A stretch of DNA of 46,712 nt from Novosphingobium sp. 28-62-57. GTDB lineage: Bacteria > Pseudomonadota > Alphaproteobacteria > Sphingomonadales > Sphingomonadaceae. Location of the stretch: positions 1 through 46,712 of the forward strand of contig NCGO01000019.1 in assembly GCA_002256985.1 (NCBI GenBank). Reading direction: 5' to 3'. This document shows, in pieces, positions 9,601 through 17,878 of the stretch; position 1 is the stretch's first letter, and each line of letters starts with the position of its first letter. The notes beneath the pieces were generated by a model. The model made no database searches and was not told the origin of the DNA. It saw nothing but the letters and a program-made list of their open reading frames with translations. The position numbers and the translations under genes are program-made.

Positions 9601-11020
9601 TGAAGGCCTGGCCTGCCGTCCCCGCCAGCGCGCAGCCTGTCGCGCGCCGCGCATCGTCCAGCACTGTCGCCTCAAAGCCAACACCCAGCCCGTTGAGCCA
9701 GCCTGCCACATCACTCACGCGATAGTTGCCGCTCGCCTCCATCGCCTCTGATGTGCCGACCACAAATGTCGCACTATTGGCGCCCCAGCGCGCGGTAAAC
9801 GTGCGCGTGGTTGCTTCATTGGCACCGGCCAGTTCAAGCGTCGCAGTGGCTTCCGGCCCGGTATAGGTCACGCGCATCGAGGGCACATCCTGCGCCCAGA
9901 AAGATGAATCCCAGTCAGTGGTGCGCGTATGCACAACGCAGGCCGAATCGCTCAGCACGTCATGATAGCCGTTCTGCAGCCAGCAGTTCCGCACCAGCGT
10001 CGCGCCGTTCATGATATTCGGCATTCCGTCGGTCATGCATTCGGTAAACCACGCGGCATTGCGTACGAACTGCGAGAGCTTGCGCGGCGCGCTGCGCCAC
10101 ATGTCGTCGCGGCCGGCGGAATTGATGATGGCCACGCCATCCATCCAGTGCTGCCGCCCCGCCGGGTCTTCCTGAAAAAGGCTTGAAATGTAACGCGCAT
10201 CAATGGTGATGTTGCTGCCACTGAAGCGCAGTCCGTCAAAGCGGGTGCGCATTACAGACGCCGCCTCAGTGGTAAATCCGCTCTTGGCGATCACCACAGG
10301 CTGCTCGGCCCGGATCGTGCAGTAACCGGCAGGGGTGTAGCTGCTGGAAGGCCCTTGGCCGATATCGATCGTTCCGCCGCCACGGATGGTAATGAGCGGA
10401 TTTGCAGCGCCGACCGACGCAAGATAGGCAAGCGCCGCGCCTACCGAAGGATACCGGCTTCCCGCAATCGCAGGCAACCCTTGCTCGATCGTCAGCGCAT
10501 GATCATGCAGGTTTCGGGTGGGGTAAAAGCTGATCGGACCAATCACCCGGCTTTGCATGGCAGGGTCAAGCGGGATCGCTTCAAAATAGACATGCGCATG
10601 GCCACTGCGGCCATCGTTGGCCAGTTGCGCCCACCAGCCAAAGCAGGTTCGGCTCGTCCCATTGACGTCCCGGTATGTGCGCCAGGTCGGCTCGGTGATC
10701 ATGCTCTGGCTGCCCTCGCAATGCACCATCACGCCTGCCAGCCCCATGGTCGGCAACAGCGATCCACCGTTGTTCGCGCCTGCGATCACGCCCACGAACA
10801 GACTGCCGGAATAAAACTGGTTCGAAGGAACGACCAACCGCATCGCCGGTTTTGCCGTCAGGCGTTGCGGATCAACCGGTGCCGCACTTGCTGTAAATCC
10901 GCTTCCGGCTGCGCCATTCCAAGCGGATGAGGGCTTGATTCTGATTGGTAAAGGCCCGGTCTCGCGCCGTCCGGGCCTGCGTCTGCTGATCCGGCCAAAG
11001 CCAAAGCCAAAGCCCGCCAT
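6596..11020 (-). CDS. giant beta-helix/lectin/esterase protein, probable head-spike fibre
   Basis: A 1474-residue protein. After a short Gly/Arg-rich start there is a region of about residues 190-700 with the short repeated strands and Asn/Asp turns of a right-handed parallel beta-helix. A LamG or concanavalin-like stretch lies at about 700-880. A carbohydrate-esterase domain of the sialate O-acetylesterase (SASA) type follows: GQSQ near 1075 as nucleophile block, IDTCIPGSSALDW, a W-Q-W near 1198, and GGPHES near 1310 giving the His. A Tyr/Gly-rich beta domain closes it. The start ATG overlaps the stop of the upstream spike-base gene (ATGA), so the two are coupled. No signal peptide is visible, as expected for a virion-type fibre rather than a secreted enzyme. 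It would bind and de-esterify a surface polysaccharide; that role is inferred from domains and from its partner. Confidence 0.72.
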   Translation of the reverse strand: MAGFGFGFGRISRRRPGRRETGPLPIRIKPSSAWNGAAGSGFTASAAPVDPQRLTAKPAMRLVVPSNQFYSGSLFVGVIAGANNGGSLLPTMGLAGVMVHCEGSQSMITEPTWRTYRDVNGTSRTCFGWWAQLANDGRSGHAHVYFEAIPLDPAMQSRVIGPISFYPTRNLHDHALTIEQGLPAIAGSRYPSVGAALAYLASVGAANPLITIRGGGTIDIGQGPSSSYTPAGYCTIRAEQPVVIAKSGFTTEAASVMRTRFDGLRFSGSNITIDARYISSLFQEDPAGRQHWMDGVAIINSAGRDDMWRSAPRKLSQFVRNAAWFTECMTDGMPNIMNGATLVRNCWLQNGYHDVLSDSACVVHTRTTDWDSSFWAQDVPSMRVTYTGPEATATLELAGANEATTRTFTARWGANSATFVVGTSEAMEASGNYRVSDVAGWLNGLGVGFEATVLDDARRATGCALAGTAGQAFTAQNVRNVELEIVTQFDVHSDWYQQNAGRVVENCVVANNIATELVTQNIFLTGTTGARDFLFFNNAFHNKTLIDLYTNFTYISSQLANAKSHVVIAHNSLASQALGLRGDQSFTGDAWCLVANNSFTDVAWPGTQANTDLLRDNHLQDGAIGAAIGLRSFVGSTREQSFIGSEAGDFTIRGTLHATRRAPVIAFDRLGNLRGETEAAGSETAQPIALGSPSALVEASSFGGVQFPAFNRQYQGRAGNIAYPSANVASSPLLKFDTPSAFFIMLQVPHERTNLNREARVIGNGMSGGGATFNLVHYGDDHFDTARHDEFRWRARGSSGDTIDLSVDVQLRSSRWQLIVISCDGAGGYAISSYANGAAKIAGTSQSSTNAQLNALAGTHVLLGDSASTSGELGVLTAPAGAFDGAVAFHGFVLGTAGSDAAWQSIAEGADIVESLPEATAFRLLRDYRHTADPATALAAFAPGDATLGGTIHGTISAAGTSSHQPGKFLQIDRLPDGYVACPKDGEAQAAIKLRGTSAGLSGALFARVVSQQSEELVPPFVCDGTGPVMSITLWLPPFPGWGYLEFWSESEPDLVFRMNSRVGCGHKLSVIGQSQCDIMLYASGMTQVPSGLASFCGFIGSRTDPADTVTAPVRRFSTASRPQLFVIEPEMTNAFNGVTAIASRIEPFGAGQALCVIDTCIPGSSALDWIRDTTGPRQWALDVEMAGLAGTDRVPIWQWYTSDSGSYPALLDGVVHGTGSLTGNYRLFDGTINAPGYKLGICLPTRATATNAGPTTADDFGLARNAAQAAQLQWAAANPAISAVGPAVTDMAIDNLAAGTPSGPNVNLGGPHESQVVPEGVIRLGIRIGETYLRARGLSPSPGNAWLDKASASVAADRTSLSIKAILPNGGALRTQDGRAVAGFEYSLNGGSTWLRSGIVATITAPDTVTLSLASGAWPAGARVSYLRGGPFSYGTSEELTAHYKGSLYDGCEADAGLGFPVLELSAADALVV

Positions 11021-11289
11021 CAGACCAGACCGATCAGATCAGCAGCACTCGTTCCCGTCGCGAGCACCTGGCGTGTGCGAACATCCAGCAGTGACCCGGG
11101 AGCAAGATTGACGAACGTGACCGGCTGCGACCCCCGCAGCGGAAGCAGCCGAACATCACCTCCTTGGCCGATGAAGATCGCCTTGGTGGCTTGGGCCAGA
11201 TTTTCCGTATCGCTTGGCGTGATGACAAAGCAGTCCTCAGCCGGAGACGTCAGGCTATTGGCCGCACCAGCAAAAAAGTCGTTCTCCAT
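11020..11289 (-). CDS. spike base protein, RCAP_rcc01079 family
   Basis: An 89-residue protein resembling the small family named after R. capsulatus rcc01079 (GhsA), which forms the base of head spikes on the gene transfer agent and helps it bind capsule. Shared traits are an N-terminal segment ending in ITPSD, LAQATKAIFIG, a GGDV turn, the PVTFVNLAPGSLL strand pair and RQVLATGTSA near the end. ATG at 11289 is chosen because GGAG precedes it by about seven bases; an upstream ATG would add 11 residues with no ribosome site. Its stop overlaps the start of the giant fibre gene. No other GTA or phage gene is in the window. Confidence 0.75.
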   Translation of the reverse strand: MENDFFAGAANSLTSPAEDCFVITPSDTENLAQATKAIFIGQGGDVRLLPLRGSQPVTFVNLAPGSLLDVRTRQVLATGTSAADLIGLV

Positions 11290-11602
11290 ACACACTCCGC
11301 CAAATGAACAAAAGAAGAACATTGGGCTATCATGAGCGTTGTTTTGTAGGAAAGCTGAATCTTAAATGATGCTGAAATTGCCTCTGATGTGTTCTGCTTG
11401 GCGATAAATTTGCTCTAATGTCATAGTTTTCCTGCAATTTTGTCGCAGTGAAACAACGCAGCAGCAAAGCTATGCTGCAGTTGCGAATGTCAGGAATCAC
11501 CACTATGGACATATGCCTAAGGGTTTATATCCCGACTCAGGATCGTGTATGCACACGCCAGCCGCCAAGGCTGGGGCAACCCGCAAGATGAAGAAGGACC
11601 AG
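11290..11602. promoter_or_regulatory. divergent promoter region between spike base and ACP genes
   Basis: About 310 bases with no convincing gene, noticeably more AT-rich than the flanks between 11330 and 11480. It must carry promoters for the minus-strand spike pair and the plus-strand ACP operon. A CGCAGCAGC...GCTGCAG stretch near 11457-11477 is TGC-rich like the motifs before rfbA and the acetyltransferase. I could not fix -35/-10 boxes with confidence. Confidence 0.45.
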
Positions 11603-11845
11603 ATGGAACGTTCCGAAATCACCGAGCAGCTGACCGAAATCATGATCGATGTGTTCGATCTCGATGAACTAGATTATCGCGATGATCTCAGCGCTGCCGA
11701 TATCGAGGAATGGGACAGCCTGTCCAACATCCGCTTCATGGTCTCGGTCGAAAAGGCCTTCGGTTTTCGCCTGTCCAACAGCGAAATCGAAAGCCTCGAT
11801 AACGTCGGCGAAATGGTGGATTTGATCCAGCAAAAGCTCGCTTGA
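11603..11845 (+). CDS. acyl carrier protein
   Basis: An 80-residue acidic four-helix carrier. The phosphopantetheine attachment Ser39 lies in EEWDSLSNIRF, the typical D-S-L site. ATG 11603 has AAGAAGGA about five bases upstream and gives a standard ACP length; earlier starts would add a basic, non-conserved extension. It is not the fatty-acid ACP: no fab genes adjoin it, and the next gene is FkbH, which in polyketide pathways loads glycerate onto a dedicated ACP. It should carry a glyceryl or derived C3 acyl group here. Confidence 0.88.
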   Translation: MERSEITEQLTEIMIDVFDLDELDYRDDLSAADIEEWDSLSNIRFMVSVEKAFGFRLSNSEIESLDNVGEMVDLIQQKLA

Positions 11846-11885
11846 TCGTGGGTAGGCGCCGCCAGTTGCAAAGGGCCGCGTAATC

Positions 11886-13802
11886 ATGTCCGATGTGCTT
11901 GCACTGCCTTGGCTCCTTCCGGCTCCGGCAGATTTCCGCGCCCGCGTCCGCGCCCTCAAGGCGGCTGACGCGGTAACTGCGGCTGATGTCGTAGCGCTCG
12001 CGGCCTACGGGTTGGATCTCTCCCAGCTGGGTTCGCTCGGAAAAATCGTCGATGCCCGGCGCGACGATCTGGGTGCCGAAGGCCGCTTGCGCCCGGTCCT
12101 GCTCGGCATTGCGGCTACCCACACGCTCGATCTCGTGGCTGAGGCGCTGCCTGCCACAGCGCTGCGCCACGGCTTGCTGGTCGATACCGTGCAAACCGAT
12201 TACGGCCAGCTGGCGCAGGCGGTGCTTGATCCGGCGTCCTCGCTCGCCACGGCAAAGCCAGATTTCGTGCTGCTGGCGCTCGATGCCGGTGCCCTTGGCC
12301 TTGCCCGGCCGCAGTTCGAGGCAGAGGCTGCCGAAGCCGCAGTTCAGTCCGCGCTCGATTACGTCGCGTCGCTGCGCGATGGCGTTCGCGCCAACATCGG
12401 CGCTGGCGTCGTTCTCCACACGCTGGCCACGCCTGCGGAAAGCCTGTTCGGCAGCTATGATGCGCGCGTTCCCGGCTCGGTCCGCTGGCTGATCGCCCGC
12501 TTCAATCAGCGCCTTGCCCAGGAAATCGCGGGCGATGCGGATCTCTTGCTTGATATGGCGGCCCTTGCCGAAACGGTTGGCCTCGCCCGCTGGCATGATC
12601 CGCTGCGCTGGCACGATGCCAAAATGCCCTGCGCACTCGATGCCATTCCACTTTATGCCGATCATCTGAGCCGCCTGCTGGCCGCCGCACGCGGCCTTTC
12701 GCGCAAGTGTCTTGTGCTCGATCTCGACAATACGCTGTGGGGCGGGATCATTGGCGATGATGGCGTTGATGGCATCAAGCTGGGCCAGGGCTCGGCCCGG
12801 GGCGAAGCTCACCTTGCGGTCCAATCCTTGGCGCTCGATCTGCGCCGTCGCGGCATCATCCTTGCCGTCTGTTCCAAGAACGAAGAGGCCGCCGCGCTCA
12901 TTCCGTTCCGCGAACACGATGAGATGGTGCTGAAGGAAGACCATATCTCCGTCTTCGTCGCCAACTGGACCGACAAGGCCACCAACCTCAAGGCCATCGC
13001 GCAGGCCCTTAACATCGGCACCGACGCGCTCGTCTTCCTTGATGACAACCCGGCCGAGCGCGAACGCGTGCGGCAGGAGCTGCCCGAAGTTGCCGTGCCC
13101 GAAGTGGGCGATGAACCGTCGGATTATGTCCGCCTGCTCTCGCTCGCCGGATACTTCGAAGCTGTCGCCTTCAACGATGAAGACCGCAAGCGCGCCGATA
13201 TGTATCAGGCTAACGCCCAGCGCGCCTCGGCACTGCAAAAAGTCGGCAATCTCGACGAATACCTTGCCTCGCTCGACATGGAATGCACCATTGCGCCGTT
13301 CGATGACCTTGGCCGCGCACGCATTGCCCAGCTGATCAACAAGTCGAACCAGTTCAATCTGACCACGCGCCGCTACACCGAAGCCGATGTCGCCGCGATT
13401 CAGGCTGACCCGGCAAAGTTCACGATGCAGGTCCGTCTGGTCGATCGCTTTGGTGACAACGGCATGATCTCGGTCGTCATCTTCGACCGGGGCGAACAGG
13501 CATGGCACTGTGACACTTGGCTAATGAGCTGCCGTGTCCTCGGGCGCCGCGTCGAAGAAGCGGTGCTCGCGCACGTGGCGCAAGCCGCAAAGTCTGCAGG
13601 GGCCGCGCGCCTGACCGGCGAATACATCCCCACGCCCAAGAACGTGCTGGTCGAAAAGCACTTCGAAAAGCTCGGCTTTGCCCAAATCGGTGATCGCGAA
13701 GGCGGCGGTACGCAGTGGGCGCTCGATCTGGCTTCCTACGCATCGCCAGACCTGCCGATGCAGATCGACGCCAAGACCGCCGGCCAAACCGTACCTGCCT
13801 GA
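11886..13802 (+). CDS. FkbH-family HAD phosphatase/glyceryl-ACP synthase
   Basis: A 638-residue protein of the FkbH (HAD-IIIC) family. FkbH enzymes convert 1,3-bisphosphoglycerate into glyceryl-S-ACP. The HAD nucleophile motif DLDNTLWGG starts at D279, with D281 as general acid; VCSKNEE gives motif II and FLDDNPAERE the distal acidic residues. About 270 N-terminal residues form the SGNH-like N-domain of long FkbH proteins. A GNAT-like C-terminal part includes NKSNQFNLTTRRY and TWLMSCRVLGR. It follows the ACP by 40 bases. The ACP and MBOAT neighbours point to polysaccharide decoration rather than polyketide extension; that use is inferred. Confidence 0.88.
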   Translation: MSDVLALPWLLPAPADFRARVRALKAADAVTAADVVALAAYGLDLSQLGSLGKIVDARRDDLGAEGRLRPVLLGIAATHTLDLVAEALPATALRHGLLVDTVQTDYGQLAQAVLDPASSLATAKPDFVLLALDAGALGLARPQFEAEAAEAAVQSALDYVASLRDGVRANIGAGVVLHTLATPAESLFGSYDARVPGSVRWLIARFNQRLAQEIAGDADLLLDMAALAETVGLARWHDPLRWHDAKMPCALDAIPLYADHLSRLLAAARGLSRKCLVLDLDNTLWGGIIGDDGVDGIKLGQGSARGEAHLAVQSLALDLRRRGIILAVCSKNEEAAALIPFREHDEMVLKEDHISVFVANWTDKATNLKAIAQALNIGTDALVFLDDNPAERERVRQELPEVAVPEVGDEPSDYVRLLSLAGYFEAVAFNDEDRKRADMYQANAQRASALQKVGNLDEYLASLDMECTIAPFDDLGRARIAQLINKSNQFNLTTRRYTEADVAAIQADPAKFTMQVRLVDRFGDNGMISVVIFDRGEQAWHCDTWLMSCRVLGRRVEEAVLAHVAQAAKSAGAARLTGEYIPTPKNVLVEKHFEKLGFAQIGDREGGGTQWALDLASYASPDLPMQIDAKTAGQTVPA

Positions 13803-13842
13803 ACTTTTGCCAGCCTTAGCCTATGAAGGACGAGACTTCCTG

Positions 13843-14778
13843 ATGAACACCGAGTTCCAGCAGCTTCTCGAAGGACGTCCCGCACTGCAAAAGCTCGTGC
13901 AGCTTGTGGTCGATGTCTGGCCTGAGCATGAGTCATTCCTGCTGACCAGCTTCAAATCGCGCACTCCTGATCTGCTCGATACGAGCGATGCGATGGCCGA
14001 TGTTGTGCTGCGCCTTGCTGCGGGCCGCGAAGTGCAGGTGGCCAAGGACTATGTCTGGTTGTGCGAACAGATCCGCGAAGAGGAAATCAACTTCGCGCGG
14101 ACCGATGCCTATCGCTACTCAACTTTCGCCGAGACCAACGCCAACGTCTATTCCGACGATGCGTTCATGGAACGCTACATGCACGGCCTGCTCTACAGCC
14201 ACGTGCTGTGGTACATGCACGTCTCCAGCTTGCACTTTTTCCGCCAGCGCCTCGGCGCGCGGGTCAAGCCCGGCGGCAAGGTCATGGAAGTCGGCTCTGG
14301 CCACGGCTTGCTGATCTATCTGACCCTCACCGAACTCGGTATGGCCGAAGCCGTGGCATGGGACATCAGCGAAATCTCGCTGGCGCAAACGCGCCATGCC
14401 CTTGAATCGCTCGGCACCGCAGACCGCGCACGTTACGCCATTCAGGACATGCACAAAGTGCAGCCCGATGCCGAAAAGTTCGATCTGATCATTCTGAGCC
14501 ACCTGCTCGAACATTTGGAAGATCCGGTCGATGCGCTGCAAAAGCTGCGTCATGCCGTGGCCAAGGGCGGTTACCTGTTCGTCAATGTGCCGCTCAATGC
14601 GCCGATGCCCGATCACCTGCAATTGTGGCGTGATCCGGCAGATGTGATCAAGCTGCTCGAAGATGGCGGCTTCCGCACGCTGGAAATTGCCTCGCACACC
14701 ACGCAGGCCCTGCCACTGCCCAAGGCGCTCAAGCGCAAGATCGCGGTGACCTGTTCGGTCATAGCCGAACCCGCCTGA
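13843..14778 (+). CDS. class I SAM-dependent methyltransferase
   Basis: A 311-residue protein. About 130 mostly helical residues precede SAM motif I, EVGSGHG at 149-155. DISEISLAQ follows as the acidic strand-2 end, then LIILSHLLEHLEDP (motif near the active site) and GGYLFVNVPLN. FkbH/ACP clusters often carry an O-methyltransferase that acts on the ACP-bound hydroxy acid (glycerate to methoxy forms in known polyketide pathways), and this is the most likely job; a sugar O-methyltransferase is the alternative. The start at ATG 13843 has GGA about 13 bases upstream; starts further up overlap FkbH. Confidence 0.78.
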   Translation: MNTEFQQLLEGRPALQKLVQLVVDVWPEHESFLLTSFKSRTPDLLDTSDAMADVVLRLAAGREVQVAKDYVWLCEQIREEEINFARTDAYRYSTFAETNANVYSDDAFMERYMHGLLYSHVLWYMHVSSLHFFRQRLGARVKPGGKVMEVGSGHGLLIYLTLTELGMAEAVAWDISEISLAQTRHALESLGTADRARYAIQDMHKVQPDAEKFDLIILSHLLEHLEDPVDALQKLRHAVAKGGYLFVNVPLNAPMPDHLQLWRDPADVIKLLEDGGFRTLEIASHTTQALPLPKALKRKIAVTCSVIAEPA

Positions 14779-14796
14779 TAGGGCGCGGGGGGCAAA

Positions 14797-16350
14797 GTGC
14801 AGTTCAATTCGGCTGAATACATACTGGTTTTCCTGCCGCTGCTGCTGCTGGCCTATCACGGGCTTGCGGCGCGGCTCGGCACGGCTTTTCGGCAACTGCT
14901 GTTGATTGCTGCCACGCTGGTATTCTATGCTTGGGGCGGGCCAAAGTTCGTGCCGCTGCTGCTGGGCAGCATGGTGCTCAACTATGCCGCAGCTCAGATA
15001 ATCCAGCGCACCGCCACCACGCCCGCACGCCAGCATGTGCTGCTGTTGCTGGCGGTCGCTGCAAACGTGATCTTCCTCGGCTACTTCAAGTACCTGAACT
15101 TCCTGGCTGACATCTGGACCGATCTGGCCGGCGGCACCTTGCGGGTGGAAAACATCGCGCTGCCGCTGGGCATATCCTTCTTCACGTTCCAGCAGATCGG
15201 CTTTCTGGTCGAAGTCAGCCGCGGTCGTCAGCCTGCCGGAAAGCCGCTCGATTACGCCAGCTTCGTGCTGTTCTTCCCGCAGATTCTGGCAGGTCCCATC
15301 ACCCAATATGCCGAAATCGTGCCCCATCTGCGCACCCGCTTGGCGCGCGGCACTGTGGCACCCGCCATCCAGATCGGGCTGGCGCTCTTTGCCATCGGCC
15401 TGTTCAAGAAAACGGTCATCGCCGATACCCTGTCGCTCTATGCTGCGCCAAGCTTTGCTGCGGCGCGCGAAGGCGGAGCGCTGGGACTGCTCGATACGTG
15501 GATGGCCGCTTTTGCCTATACCGCGCAGGTCTACTTCGATTTCTCCGGCTATTCGGATATGGCCATCGGCACCGCGCGGATGTTCGGCCTGATCCTGCCG
15601 CTCAATTTCCACTCGCCCCTGCGTGCGCAGAGCGTGGTGGAAATCTGGCGCCGCTGGCATGTCACGCTGGGCCGCTGGATTCAGGCCTATGTGTTCCAGC
15701 CCATCTCCATCCCGCTTGCCCGCCGCGCCGCGATGGCGGGTTATGGCAAGTGGGGCACGCACGCGCTGTCGGTCGTTGCGCCCACGATGATATCCATGCT
15801 GATCGTCGGCGTCTGGCACGGGGCCGGGTGGACTTTTGTGGTGTTCGGGCTGATGCAGGGCACCTACATGTCGGTCAACGAGACCTGGACCGCGCTGCGC
15901 CGCAAAGCGCGCAAGGGCCGCAAGGGGCCGCGCGCAAGCTGGAAGATCGCCCTTTCCCGCACGGCGACGACGCTGGCCTTCGTCCTGTCGATCATACCCT
16001 TCGGGCAACCGACACTCGCCGCCGCCAATCGCATGTTCGCAGCCATGGTCGGTGCGGGCGATGGCCTGCTGGTCACCTCAGCAGACTGGCCGCTTGGTGC
16101 AGGTGCGGCCTTCGGGATCGTGGCGCTATGCTATGGTGCCCTGTTTGTTGTGCCCAATTCGCACCAGATCATGGACCGGTTCGAACCGGTGCTCGAATGG
16201 TCCACCCGCTGGCGCAAACTTGATCCTTCCGGTACGCGGCTGGTCTGGCAGATGACCCCCGGCTGGGCCGTGGCCACCGGCGCCACGCTGTTCCTCGGCT
16301 TTGCCTTCATCATGCGTGGCACCGCCACGTTCATCTACTTCAACTTCTGA
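14797..16350 (+). CDS. MBOAT O-acyltransferase, AlgI-like
   Basis: A 517-residue multi-pass membrane protein of the AlgI/PatA/DltB type, which moves acyl groups across the inner membrane to periplasmic glycans. It begins with NSAEYILVFLPLLLLAYH as AlgI proteins do, has GISFFTFQQIGFLVE and VYFDFSGYSDMAIG, and the invariant His341 in WHGAGW. The start is GTG 14797 after a G-rich ribosome site. Its stop and the ATG of the next gene share a base (TGATG), so the pair is co-translated. The upstream ACP suggests the donor could be an acyl-ACP, as D-alanyl carriers serve DltB. Confidence 0.92.
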   Translation: MQFNSAEYILVFLPLLLLAYHGLAARLGTAFRQLLLIAATLVFYAWGGPKFVPLLLGSMVLNYAAAQIIQRTATTPARQHVLLLLAVAANVIFLGYFKYLNFLADIWTDLAGGTLRVENIALPLGISFFTFQQIGFLVEVSRGRQPAGKPLDYASFVLFFPQILAGPITQYAEIVPHLRTRLARGTVAPAIQIGLALFAIGLFKKTVIADTLSLYAAPSFAAAREGGALGLLDTWMAAFAYTAQVYFDFSGYSDMAIGTARMFGLILPLNFHSPLRAQSVVEIWRRWHVTLGRWIQAYVFQPISIPLARRAAMAGYGKWGTHALSVVAPTMISMLIVGVWHGAGWTFVVFGLMQGTYMSVNETWTALRRKARKGRKGPRASWKIALSRTATTLAFVLSIIPFGQPTLAAANRMFAAMVGAGDGLLVTSADWPLGAGAAFGIVALCYGALFVVPNSHQIMDRFEPVLEWSTRWRKLDPSGTRLVWQMTPGWAVATGATLFLGFAFIMRGTATFIYFNF

Positions 16351-17417
16351 TGGTGCCGCCCGTGAGCCTTGACGCGCCAACAACGCCACCGCCTCCAGCG
16401 CCCGCCTCGTGGACGCAAATCGCGCTCGTCCTGCTGACATTCGCGGCGCTCAGCATCGGCTCGGCGTTTCTGCCGCACGATCCCTATGTCCGCTATCAGC
16501 AGTTGACCGAGACGATCCAGTTCCCCGCCGTCTGGGGCTACGAACGTATCGTCTTCGATCCAGCACCCATCGATGTCGCCGTGGTCGGCAATTCGCGCCT
16601 CCAGGCCGCAATCAGTGCGCCACAACTCTCGCAGGAATTGTCGCAAAGCCTTGGCCGCCCGGTCACCGTTGCCAATCTGTCGATGCCGCAGGAAGGTCGC
16701 AACGCGCATTATGCCATCGTGCGCAACCTGCTGGAACATCGGCCAGAGGTGAAGCTGATCATCCTGTCCGCCATCGAACAGATGCCGCGCGAAGGCCACC
16801 CGGCATTCCGCAGCATTGCCGAGGCGGGTGACCTCGCCACTGCACCCCTGCTGATAAACCGCGATTTCCTGAAAGATGCCGCGCAGATCCCGTTCCGTCA
16901 GATGTCGCTGTTCGTGCAGACGCAGATGCCTGCGCCCTTCGGCGTCACCCGCCAGTTCCGCAAGCAGGAATACTTCGGCACCGGCTATGACAGCACGTTC
17001 AGCTTCCGCAGCCCCACCGGCAACTTCGTGGATCGCGACTCGATCGTGCCCGCCGCAGACCTGCTTCCGCCCGCCCGCGCCCGCGCAGAATCGATCACGC
17101 CGCCGCTCTTGCCCGCCAGCGCTGCAGACATGGAATTCACGGTCGAACGCGTCTACACCCGCAAGATCGCCGAAATGGCGCGCGCCAAAGGCGTGCGCGT
17201 GGCGTTCCTCTATGCGCCGATCTATCACTATCCGCTGCCCTTGAAGGATCAGTCGTTCTACGAAGCCATCGGCCCGGTGCTGCAGGAAAAGTTCCTGTCC
17301 GCCCATCCTGATTGGTATTCGGACTATGGCCATCTCAACCGGCGCGGCGCGGTTCAATCCACCACTGCGCTGGGCACCTTTATCGCCGCGCAAGGCCTTC
17401 TGAAGGAAGCGGAATAG
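16350..17417 (+). CDS. AlgJ/DltD-like membrane-anchored SGNH protein
   Basis: A 355-residue protein with a Pro-rich start, one membrane segment at about residues 23-42 and a periplasmic SGNH-type domain. VVGNSRLQ puts the likely nucleophile Ser at 82, and D325-x2-H328 in SDYGHLNRRGA gives the other two residues. This is the arrangement in AlgJ/AlgX, PatB and DltD partners of MBOAT proteins, which complete acyl transfer to the polymer. The sequence is divergent from those proteins, so this rests on motif order and on coupling to the MBOAT gene. Confidence 0.72.
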   Translation: MVPPVSLDAPTTPPPPAPASWTQIALVLLTFAALSIGSAFLPHDPYVRYQQLTETIQFPAVWGYERIVFDPAPIDVAVVGNSRLQAAISAPQLSQELSQSLGRPVTVANLSMPQEGRNAHYAIVRNLLEHRPEVKLIILSAIEQMPREGHPAFRSIAEAGDLATAPLLINRDFLKDAAQIPFRQMSLFVQTQMPAPFGVTRQFRKQEYFGTGYDSTFSFRSPTGNFVDRDSIVPAADLLPPARARAESITPPLLPASAADMEFTVERVYTRKIAEMARAKGVRVAFLYAPIYHYPLPLKDQSFYEAIGPVLQEKFLSAHPDWYSDYGHLNRRGAVQSTTALGTFIAAQGLLKEAE

Positions 17418-17419
17418 CC

Positions 17420-17824
17420 ATGTTCAGCCGCTACAAGCTCCACCACGTCGGCGTGGTCATGCCCTCGATCGAAGATGCCGAGGCGCACATGCAACTGTTC
17501 GGCCTGACCGAGGATTATCGCGGCTATGTCGATCCGTGGCACTGCTGGTGCATCTTCGCCACGCCCGGCGATGGCGGCACGGCGGTGGAACTGGTCGTGG
17601 CCGATGAAGGCCCGCTGCTGAAGTTCAACAAGGGCATCGGCGGCGTCCACCACTTCGCCTACGAGATCGAGGACTTCGCCGAAGTCGCCAAATGGTGCGC
17701 GGCCAATGACTTGCGCCTGCTCGAACCCGAACCGATCAAGGGCGCGGGCGATTTCTGGTGCAATTTCATCCACCCGGTGTCCACCCGCGGCATCCAGATC
17801 GAATTCGTCCAACCATGGAAATGA
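17420..17824 (+). CDS. VOC-superfamily protein, methylmalonyl-CoA-epimerase-like
   Basis: A 134-residue vicinal-oxygen-chelate protein with two beta-alpha-beta-beta-beta units: LHHVGVVMPS near the start supplies the first His, GGVHHFAYEIEDF the second, and IQIEFVQPW the closing Glu. The layout is closest to methylmalonyl-CoA epimerase or glyoxalase-like proteins. It begins two bases after the stop of the SGNH gene, with GGAAG upstream, so it belongs to the ACP-FkbH-MBOAT operon. It may isomerise or dehydrate the thioester-bound C3 acid; nothing in the sequence fixes the substrate. Confidence 0.78.
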   Translation: MFSRYKLHHVGVVMPSIEDAEAHMQLFGLTEDYRGYVDPWHCWCIFATPGDGGTAVELVVADEGPLLKFNKGIGGVHHFAYEIEDFAEVAKWCAANDLRLLEPEPIKGAGDFWCNFIHPVSTRGIQIEFVQPWK

Positions 17825-17878
17825 GGGCTCAGCGCTCTCGCATCTGTGCAATCACTTCGCAAACCTAGAGGACTGGCT

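Noticed and set aside
6596-11289. Part of an integrated prophage
   Set aside because: Only a base and a fibre gene are present, with no integrase, capsid, terminase or tail genes and no attachment repeats.
11736-13508. 590-codon minus-strand frame opposite FkbH
   Set aside because: Typical antisense artefact of GC-rich DNA; the FkbH reading on the plus strand carries all motifs.
14119-16008. 629-codon minus-strand frame across methyltransferase and MBOAT
   Set aside because: It spans two real genes antisense, is His/Gln/Arg-rich and has no recognisable domain.
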